NCBI GenBank assembly: GCA_019918135.1
Contig: WBZZ01005583.1
Span: 62,001 to 126,000, forward strand
Direction of reading: 5' to 3'
From: Paulinella micropora
Taxonomy: Eukaryota; Cercozoa; Imbricatea; Euglyphida; Paulinellidae
Length of the DNA stretch: 64,000 nt
Part shown: positions 57,537 through 64,000 of the stretch, in pieces
Layout: each line of letters starts with the position of its first letter
Position numbering within the stretch: the stretch's first letter is position 1
Made by a program: the position numbers and the translations under genes
Notes under the pieces: generated by a model
The model's input: the letters and a program-made list of their open reading frames with translations, nothing else
The model's database searches: none
Told to the model about the DNA's origin: nothing

Positions 57537-57737
57537 CCACTTTTCAATGATATTATTTTTCCTATTTTTTCATCCTGCGCACCGTGCTCCAGCACGACCC
57601 CGCGGACGATGGATGGGCGGTGGTCAAGGTACCAGGAAGGACAAGATCATCATGACGCCCCGACGACGTCCTGTCGGTGCCATAGCTCGGCCATCGTGCA
57701 CAAGGTCAGAAAAATATAAAAAATATGAAAAGAGGAA
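57537..57737. mobile_element. MITE-like inverted-repeat element, full copy
   Basis: Left arm TTTTTCCTATTTTTTCATCC, TGCGCACCGTGCTCC; centre with GACGCCCCGACGACGTCC; right arm CGTGCACAAGGTCAGAAAAA with AATATGAAAAGAGG. Confidence 0.65.
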
Positions 57738-58572
57738 AAAAAATCTTTGCCCGACAACAAAAGAACAGACAAGGGGCGCCAAGAAAATGAAGAAGCGCAC
57801 GGGTGCCAACGCACAAAGAAATTGCTAAAATGATTTTTTTTAATTAAAGCTCGACGGCTTTACACTTGGAACTGAGAGCTAAGTGACGAAGCCCGCAGAG
57901 GGGGGGGGGGGGAGGAGGGGGTGCACCCCCCCCCCTTTTTTTCTTTTTCCCCTCCCTCTGAGCCCCCTGAGCCCGGGGGGCTCAAAGAACAGGGGAAGGG
58001 CAGGGGGGGAGGGGAAGAGCGCAGAAGCTACAAAAAAAATGCATGAAACGCCTCAACTAAGCTCCCCAATGCCGGGCGCCCCCCCCTTCCCATTCTCCCT
58101 TGTCGAGACTCCGGCTGAAGGTACATTCTTTTTGGTACTTTCTTGACTTTCCTTGCCTCTTCCCTCTCCCACTTCCTGTTCTCAGACGGGGGACTAGACA
58201 ATTCGTGCGCGGCGGGCGCTGGACATTGGGAGCTGGTTGAGCGAGCGGCCCGCCAACGAACTTGGTTTCCCGAGCTGCTACAGGTGTGCATGGGGCTGGC
58301 CACGACGGCCGACGCGGAGGTACTGGTGCGGGCCGGGCTGCTGTTCTTTGAGCAACACCCCCCCCCCCCCCCCCCCCTGACTCCCACTCCCGCTCCTCGT
58401 TCTCAGATGAGAGACAAAGATAAATCGCGCCCTCTCTCTTTTAAATTTGTTTTGTGCCTCCCCTCTCCCCTGAGCACAAAGGAGCTCAAAAAGCAGTGGG
58501 GAAGGGGGAGGGGAAAGACGCAGAAGCTACAAAGGAAATAAATACATGCAACGCCTCCACTAAGCTCCCCTC

Positions 58573-58915
58573 CCCGCGCCTGTGCCGAATCCCCGGGTGG
58601 ACACACACTCCCTTCCCTTCTGGCGTGCGCGGCGTGCCGACTCTGGCAAACAACCGCTGAAAGCCGTGCGGGCGCTGCAAGCTGCACTTGTATTGCAATC
58701 AATCGCGGTTGCCAGAAAAAAGCACTGGAGGGCAGAACATAAGAACAGGTATTATGCTGTGGGAAACTTCGCGCTGAAGGAGGCGGTCGACCAGAAACTA
58801 ACGCAGAACTACCGCACACTGCGGCGTATTTTCGGGGGACAGTTCACGAACCCGACCATCAAAGCTCGGGCTTTTTTGCGCGAAGCCATCATCGACCTGT
58901 TGTTCCCCCCTCGTA
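58573..58915 (+). pseudogene. Broken copy of the MYND gene
   Basis: From CGTGCCGACTCTGGCAAAC to ATCATCGACCTGTTG the sequence follows the intact gene at 61474-61745 closely but carries several small insertions (for example CTGAAAGCC and CAATCAATCGCGG), so the finger is out of frame. The 5' flank GCCGAATCCCCGGGTGG matches 61131 and then jumps about 290 bases to the gene body, a deletion relative to the intact locus. Only the distal part keeps one long frame. Confidence 0.85.
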
Positions 58916-59138
58916 CGTCTCGTGTGCCGGACGGTCGTGCCCGTGCTGGGGTGCCTGAGGTACCAGGTGGACAAGGACCTCACGATTAACGCAAGGGAGG
59001 GAAGGGAGACGCCTCGTTCTCTGCCCCTCTCCGTTCCCCTTCCTCATCCCCCCCCTCCCCTCTCGCCTTTTGTTCTATGCGCAGACACATTTCAAAAACA
59101 ATTTTTTCCCTTTTATATAGGTTGCCCCGAACCCTTTG

Positions 59139-59200
59139 ACATTGCTGGTACAAGTTGCGCTTCGGCGTCTTACAACTTTTGTCAAGGATTTTATTAATTT
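59139..59200. repeat. Stray copy of the 47.2-kb gene end
   Basis: GACATTGCTGGTACAAGTTG and ACTTTTGTCAAGG.TTTATTA match 47213-47270, where they end the small gene at 46999. Confidence 0.7.
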
Positions 59201-59937
59201 TTTTCTACATTCTTAGCGCGCCCCTGCCCTCCCCCCCCCCCCCCCCCGCACGTGAGAACAGGGAGCGGGAGAGAGAAGGGGAGGGGCAAACACGATCTGT
59301 CTTTGCCATCCCCGTCTGAGAACGAGGAGAGGAAGAGGGAGGAGGCAGGGGAGGGGCAGAGCATGACCTGCCTTAGCCCCCCTTCTGAGAATCGGAGCGG
59401 GAGTAGGGAGGAGAAGGGGGGAGGGAGAGCGCGCCAAGAAAGGTCGAAAAAGAATACGCTGAATTCAAGCTCGATGGTCTTACACTTGGCACTGAGAGAG
59501 AGAGAGGGACAAGCCCTGCTCTGAGCCGATGTCCAAGCCGGTGTCCGATTCGTAGCAGACGGCGAGCCTCCACTGCGCCAATAAAGTGTGAAAATTTTTT
59601 TTCGTGAAAGTTCGACGGTCTTACACTTGACACTGAGGGGGAGGGGAGAGCTTAGTGGAGGCGTTTCATGTATTTATTTTTTTATAGCTTCTGCGCCCTT
59701 CCCCTCCCCCTTCCCATGTTCCTTGAGCCCCCCTGGGCTCAGGGAGGGAAGAGGGGAGGCAGAAAGGATCTTTGGATATAGGAGGGGGTGGGGGAGGGGG
59801 GGCGCCAAGGGGGGGGGGGGCACCCTTCCCCTGGAAATTCGGGCCCGACAAATGGGAAGGGGGGGCGCCCCGACATGGGCTCAGTGCCATCCTCTTAGTT
59901 TTTCTTCAGTTCTGTCCCCCTGCTCCTTGAGCCCCCT

Positions 59938-60072
59938 GGCTGCGGCGGATGGATGGGCGGTGGTCAATGTATCAGATGGACAAGGGCCTCACGACCCCGA
60001 CGGCGTCCTGCCCGTGCCATGGCTCGGCCAACGTGTGCAAGGTCAGAAAAATATGAAAAACATGAAAAGAGG
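59938..60072. repeat. Inverted-repeat element, copy lacking the left arm
   Basis: GGCTGCGGCGGATGGATGGG through CACGACCCCGACGGCGTCC to the right arm GTGTGCAAGGTCAGAAAAAT. Confidence 0.65.
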
Positions 60073-60254
60073 AAAAAAAAATTGCCTGACAACCAAAGAA
60101 ACAGACGGGCTAGGGAAGGGGGAAGGGGAGGGGAGTGCTCCCCCCCCCCCGTTCCCCTTCTCTTCCCCTTGCCCCCTGCTACACCCTTCCCCCCCCCTCC
60201 CTCGTCCCTTGTTTGCGCGTGCAAACGCATCACCAAAAAAAAATATTTTTTCCA

Positions 60255-60440
60255 CTTTTCATATTTTTCCTATTTCCGCAGATCTTGCGCACCGTACTCC
60301 AGCGCGACCCTGCGGCGGACGGACGGGCGATGATCAATGTACCAGGTGGACAAGGGCCTCACGATCCCGACGGCGTCCCGTCGTGCCATGGCTCAGCCAC
60401 TGAGCACAAGGTCAGAAAATATGAAAAATATGAAAAAAGG
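60255..60440. mobile_element. MITE-like inverted-repeat element, full copy
   Basis: CTTTTCATATTTTTCCTATT, TCCGCAGATCTTGCGCACCG; right arm CACAAGGTCAGAAAATATGA with AAAATATGAAAAAAGG. One of the best-preserved copies. Confidence 0.7.
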
Positions 60441-60597
60441 AAAAAAAAAAAATTGTCCGACAACGAAAGAAACAGACGGTGGGGGGGGGGGGGAGAGAGA
60501 GAGGAAGGGGAGGAAGAAGGGGGAGGGTAGTGCTTCCCCCCCCTCTTCGTCCCTTGTGCTGCGTGTGTAAACACATTCCACAAAAGATTCTTTTTTC

Positions 60598-60786
60598 TAC
60601 TTGTAATATTTTTACTATTTCCGCAGATCTTGCGCACCGTGCTCCAGCACGACCATGTGGCGGATGGGTGGACGGTGGTCAATGTACCAGGTGGACAAAG
60701 GCTCACAACCCCAACGGCACTCTTTTCGTGCCATGGCTCGGCCACCGTGCGCAAGGTCAGAAAAATATGAAAAATATGAAATCAGG
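60598..60786. mobile_element. MITE-like inverted-repeat element, full copy
   Basis: TTGTAATATTTTTACTATTT, CCGCAGATCTTGCGCACCGT; right arm CCGTGCGCAAGGTCAGAAAA with AATATGAAATCAGG. Confidence 0.7.
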
Positions 60787-61059
60787 AAAAAAAAATTTGG
60801 CCCGACAACCAAAGAAACAGACTGGCAAGGGGGGGGGGGGGGGGGCGGAGAAGGGCAAGGGGGGGGAGGCAGGGCGCGCTATGAATGTACAAAAAAGAAA
60901 TAATAAAATTTGGCCCTGGCCAAATTTTATTCTTCGGCGCTGAGAGCTAAAGAGAGGGAGTATTCCGCCTGCACTACACAGTCGCGCAAAAAAAGACGCC
61001 ACTGTTGTGTTGCCGTCGTCAACGTCCAGAATGTCATATAAGCCCCGGGAGGGAGACGG

Positions 61060-61365
61060 GTGGGGGGGGGGGGGGGGCTGTCAGAAAGTGACCTATTAAT
61101 ATGCACCCAAAGGTTATCCTCCCGCACATGTGCCGAATTCCCGGGTGGACACGCACTCCCTTCCCTTCTGGCGAGCGATGGCACCCCTGTGCCCGCCCGC
61201 CAGGAAAAACTGCGCCCCCCCCCCCCCCCCCACACACTCCCCGCATTTCCCAGCGCTGCGCCGCACCCCCCCCCCCCCCCTCGCAGTGTTTCCTTTTTTT
61301 GTTGTTGTGTGATGACAAGCCCGCGCTGTAGAATTACAATTCTCTGTATTTTCTTGGACCCAAAA
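61060..61365. promoter_or_regulatory. Upstream region of the second MYND gene
   Basis: Contains GCCGAATTCCCGGGTGGACA (shared with the pseudogene at about 58579) and C runs at about 61217-61230 and 61267-61280. TCTGTATTTTCTTGG precedes the ATG. Confidence 0.4.
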
Positions 61366-61968
61366 ATGGCGGACAAGACTGGGAAAGAAGCACCCGCGTC
61401 TACCCAAGTGCCGCCCAGTGCGGTTGCGCCACCTGTCCAACCGGACCCCGTACTTAACATCTTGGCCTGCGCGGCGTGCCAGCGCCCCGACTATGCCAAA
61501 CAACCGCTGAAGCCGTGCGGGCGCTGCAGGCTGCACTTGTATTGCAATCGCGGTTGTCAGAAAAAGCACTGGAGAACAGAACATAAGAATAGGTGTTATG
61601 CTGTCGGGAACTTAGCACTGAAGGAGGCGGTCGACCAGAAACTGACGCAAAACTACCTCACGCTGCGACGTATTTTTGGGGGACAGTTCACGAACCCAAC
61701 CATCAAAGCTCGGGCGTTTTTGCACGAAGCCATCATTGACCTGTTGAAATTGGACCCGGTGCGCGCGGACCTGCCTCTGGAGGTTCCCGACCCGGCGGCC
61801 GACGCGGTGTGGCAGAGAGCGAGCGCCAAGATTCGCTACGCGGGCAGGCTGCTGGCCCAAAAGGGCGACGTGGACTACATGCGCGAAGAAGCGCAATGCT
61901 GGATACCTAGACGATACCTGCGCGACATAGACCTGCTGTGGAACGGAATCAATGGCTGGCGGGGCTAA
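61366..61968 (+). CDS. MYND-type zinc finger protein, second gene
   Basis: The ATG at 61366 (MADKTGKEAPAS) gives 200 residues. CAACQRPDYAKQPLKPCGRC followed by LYCNRGCQKKHWRTEH and KNRC is a textbook MYND finger with all Cys/His ligands. The ~120 residues after it are helical (IRYAGRLLAQKGDVDYMREE) without a known domain. A broken duplicate lies 2.8 kb upstream. This is the only intact gene in the repeat-rich right end, and its survival there suggests selection. Confidence 0.85.
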   Translation: MADKTGKEAPASTQVPPSAVAPPVQPDPVLNILACAACQRPDYAKQPLKPCGRCRLHLYCNRGCQKKHWRTEHKNRCYAVGNLALKEAVDQKLTQNYLTLRRIFGGQFTNPTIKARAFLHEAIIDLLKLDPVRADLPLEVPDPAADAVWQRASAKIRYAGRLLAQKGDVDYMREEAQCWIPRRYLRDIDLLWNGINGWRG

Positions 61969-62068
61969 TGTCTTTGTTTCTGGGACCCTATACTTGATTT
62001 TTCTTGTGTTAAGAAGTAAGATTTTTGCCATTGCCGGCTGGAATAATTCGTGCGAAAAGATTGCGCTG

Positions 62069-62110
62069 AATTAAAGTTCGACGGTTTTACACTTGGCACT
62101 GAGAACTAGG
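62069..62110 (+). repeat. CGCTGAATTAAAG...CTTACACTTG module, representative copy
   Basis: CGCTGAATTAAAGTTCGACG, GTTTTACACTTGGCACTGAG. Variants stand at 31262, 55494, 56053, 57119, 57838, 59457, 59605, 62524, 63235 and 63370. Two branches exist (CTTGACAAAGTC and TTCGACGGTC). It could be a promoter, a 3'-end signal or a remnant of a repeated gene end; nothing in the sequence settles this. Confidence 0.7.
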
Positions 62111-62330
62111 AGAGGGAAGGGGCAGGGAGAAGACAAGAAAACAACAAAACGTACTTGAAAAGTCTCGACAAGGGAAGAGAAGGAGAGGAAGGGGAGGGGG
62201 GAAGGGTGAGGGGAGTGCTCCTCCCCCCGTTGCACCCTCTTTCCCTTGTCCCCTGCTACTTCCCCCTTCCCTCCCCTCGTCCCTTGTTTGCGCCTGCAAA
62301 CACATCACCAAGAAAAAAGTGTTTTTTCCA

Positions 62331-62450
62331 CTTTTCATATTTTTCCTATTTCCGCGAATCTTGCGCACCGTGCTTCAGCGCGACCCTGCGGCGGATGGAT
62401 GGGCGGTGGTCAATGTACCAAGTGGACAAAGACCCCGACGGCGTCCGTGC
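62331..62450. repeat. Inverted-repeat element, left-half copy
   Basis: CTTTTCATATTTTTCCTATT, TCCGCGAATCTTGCGCACCG, then the centre up to CCCCGACGGCGTCCGTGCC; the right arm is missing. Confidence 0.7.
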
Positions 62451-62630
62451 CAGGGGCTGCGACGGGAGCGAGACAGAAAAGGGGGAAGGGGGAGGGGCGC
62501 GCGCCAAGATATGTAAACATTTTTTATTAAAGCTTGACAAAGTCTTATATTTGACACTGCAGACTAGGAGCGGGAGGGGGGGCACGCTAATAATGTACAA
62601 AAAAAATCAATGAAAAAAATCCTTGACAAC

Positions 62631-62783
62631 GCCGTGCTCCAACACGATCCTGCCTCGAATGGACGGACGGTGGTCAATGTACCAGATGAACAAAAACCTC
62701 AGAACCCCGACGGTGTCCTGTCCGTGCCATGGCTTGGCCACCGTGCGCAAGATCTGCGGAAATATGAAAAATATGAAAAGAGG
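62631..62783. repeat. Inverted-repeat element, right-half copy with perfect arm
   Basis: Right arm CGCAAGATCTGCGGAAATAT with GAAAAATATGAAAAGAGG is an exact reverse complement of the left-arm core seen in other copies, which proves the inverted-repeat nature of the family. Confidence 0.75.
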
Positions 62784-62984
62784 AAAAAAAATCTTTTTTC
62801 CCGACCAGAAAAACGGACGGGAGGAGGGGAACAGGAGGGGAAGGAGAGGGGGGGAGAGAGAAGGGGACGGAGGGGGGGGGGGGGGGCACACCCCCGCCCT
62901 TCCCCTCCGTTTACCCCGCTCCGTTCCCTCCCTCCCTGGCCCCCCCGTCCTTTGTTTGCGTGTGCAAACGCAGTCCAAAAAATT

Positions 62985-63125
62985 CTACTTTTTATACTTT
63001 TCCTATTTCCGCAGATTTTGCGCACAGTGCTCCAGCACGACCCTGCGGCGGATGGATGAGCGGTGGTTGCTGTGCCAAGTGGACAGGGGCCTCACGACCC
63101 CTGACGGCGCCCTGTCCGTGCCATG
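62985..63125. repeat. Inverted-repeat element, left-half copy
   Basis: CTTTTCCTATTTCCGCAGAT, TTTGCGCACAGTGCTCCAGC, centre to CCTGTCCGTGCCATGG; the right arm is missing. Confidence 0.7.
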
Positions 63126-63475
63126 GAAGAAGCACAAATTATCTTTGTCTCTCATTCTTCCCCCCATCTGAGAGCAGGGAGTGGGAGAGGGAAGCGGTAG
63201 GGGAGGGCGCCAAGAAAGTGCGAAAAAGATTACGCTGAATTAAAGTTCGACGGTTTTACACTTGGCACTGAGAACTAGGAGAGCGGGAGAGAGGAAAGGA
63301 GGAGGGCAGGGGCGCGCTAAGAATGTTAAAAAAATTAATACAAAATCCCTGACAAAGTTTTAAATTAATATCGACAAAGTTTTGACAAAGTTTTAATCTT
63401 TGCCACTGAGAACTAGGAGAGGGAGAGGAAAGGGGAGGTGCAAGCACATTCTGTCTTTGACCCCCCCCCCCCCCT

Positions 63476-63549
63476 ACCCCGACGGCGTCCTGTCCGTGCC
63501 ATGGCTCGACCACCGTGTGCAAGGTAAAAATATGAAATATGAAAAGAGG
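63476..63549. repeat. Inverted-repeat element, right-half copy
   Basis: CCCCGACGGCGTCCTGTCCG to GTGTGCAAGGTAAAAATATG with AAATATGAAAAGAGG. Confidence 0.65.
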
Positions 63550-63773
63550 AAAAAAAAATTTGCCCGACAACCAAAGAAACAGACGGGGGGGGGGGAGGGG
63601 GAAAGGAAAGAAAGGAGGAGGGGACGGAGGGAGAGAAAGGAGGGAGTGGGGGGAAGAACGGGGAGGGAAGTGCTACCCCCCCCCCCCCCGTCCCTCTGTT
63701 CCCCTTGCCCCCTGCTACCCCCCCCCCTCCCCTCGTCTCTTGTTTGCGCGTGCAAACGCATTCCAAAACAAAT

Positions 63774-63860
63774 TCCACTTTTCATATTTCTCCTTTTTTT
63801 TACACCTTGCGCAGCGCGCTCCGGCACGACCCTGCGGCGGATGGATGGGCGGTGGTCGCT
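63774..63860. repeat. Inverted-repeat element, left-half copy
   Basis: CTTTTCATATTTCTCC, CCTTGCGCAGCGCGCTCCGG, GACCCTGCGGCGGATGGATG. Diverged. Confidence 0.6.
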
Positions 63861-64000
63861 GCTCGCCTTGAAAGAAGCACGAATTGTCTTTGTCTCTCCC
63901 CCCCCCCCCCCCGTCTGAGAATCGGGAGCGGGAGTGGGAAAGGGGAGGGGCGGGGGGCGCGTTAAGAATGTACAGAAAAAAATTAATAAAAAAATCCGTT

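Larger units (their letters stand above)
54988..61365. other. Repeat-dominated region with few or no intact genes
   Basis: Over 6 kb built from a recurring order: inverted-repeat element, GACAACAAAAGAAACAGACGG plus G run, pyrimidine tract, TTTGCGCGTGCAAA palindrome, and CGCTGAATTAAAGCTTGAC module. A minus-strand start at 55609 (SRILALLAGLLGAAG) resembles a signal peptide but soon enters repeats. A plus-strand piece at about 58210-58350 (HWELVERAARQRTWFPELLQ) looks like a fragment of a real gene. No complete gene is supported before 61366. Confidence 0.6.
61969..64000. other. Repeat array, right end of the window
   Basis: No gene supported. Continues the 55-61 kb pattern, with inverted-repeat elements at 62331, 62631, 62985, 63476 and 63774 and AATTAAAG modules at 62069, 62524, 63235 and 63370. 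Blocks end in GCGCGCTAAGAATGTACA-type sequence (62584, 63314, 63958). Confidence 0.6.

Noticed and set aside
55196..63860. CRISPR-like array
   Set aside because: Repeats are long, variable and unevenly spaced, without uniform spacers.
54988..64000. Numerous Pro-, Ser- and Arg-rich frames on both strands of the right end
   Set aside because: They are translations of G/C runs and repeated elements, appear in several frames alike, and lack starts or domains.

Overview
The window reads as part of a large, GC-rich double-stranded DNA virus of a eukaryotic (probably protist) host, or an integrated, decaying copy of one. The case rests on uninterrupted genes packed on both strands, A/T-rich TATA-like boxes 10-30 bases before several ATGs, no tRNA or rRNA genes, and two archaeo-eukaryotic primases (AEP). 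One primase is fused to a UL9-like superfamily-2 helicase, an arrangement known from asfarvirus-type replication proteins. The rest is typical giant-virus accessory content: NHL, LRR, F-box-like, ankyrin, MYND and SET-like proteins, a kinase, a GT32-like glycosyltransferase and HNH endonucleases. No major capsid protein, family B polymerase, RNA polymerase or CRISPR array was recognised, so family placement is open.

Layout. 0-3.4 kb: a secreted BspA/DUF285 protein with a long Ser-rich minisatellite tail. 3.4-18.3 kb: mostly minus-strand genes (DUF1152, small Zn protein, two LRR proteins, F-box-like protein, NHL propeller, degenerate helicase domain) with two plus-strand genes of unknown function. 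18.7-31 kb: the primase-helicase followed by two broken copies of its 3' part and smaller fragments, each copy preceded by tandem promoter-like repeats. 31-43 kb: ankyrin, two-TM membrane, coiled-coil, interrupted kinase, N-myristoylated, glycosyltransferase, SET-like and unknown genes. 43-51 kb: nicotinamidase fusion, two HNH proteins and a second primase. 51-55 kb: a gene bracketed by direct repeats and a MYND protein. 55-64 kb: mainly a repeat array with one intact and one broken MYND gene.

Two themes stand out. First, a palindrome-bearing element (arms AGCCCGC/GCGGGCT, often with GGGGGGCATGCCCCCC) recurs about 15 times. In the helicase copies it sits exactly where sequence has been lost relative to the intact copy, in the kinase it breaks the frame, and elsewhere it is translated in frame. 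Second, many otherwise convincing genes are split by one frame change or one in-frame stop (primase-helicase, nicotinamidase, LRR, Zn protein, glycosyltransferase, SET-like, ankyrin, membrane proteins). This could be homopolymer-type sequence error, genuine decay or recoding, and the sequence alone cannot decide.

How the genes may work together: the primase-helicase and second primase supply replication initiation and priming. Nicotinamidase would feed NAD salvage. F-box, LRR, ankyrin, MYND, SET and kinase proteins are plausible host-manipulation factors. The secreted or membrane proteins may decorate the particle or the infected cell.
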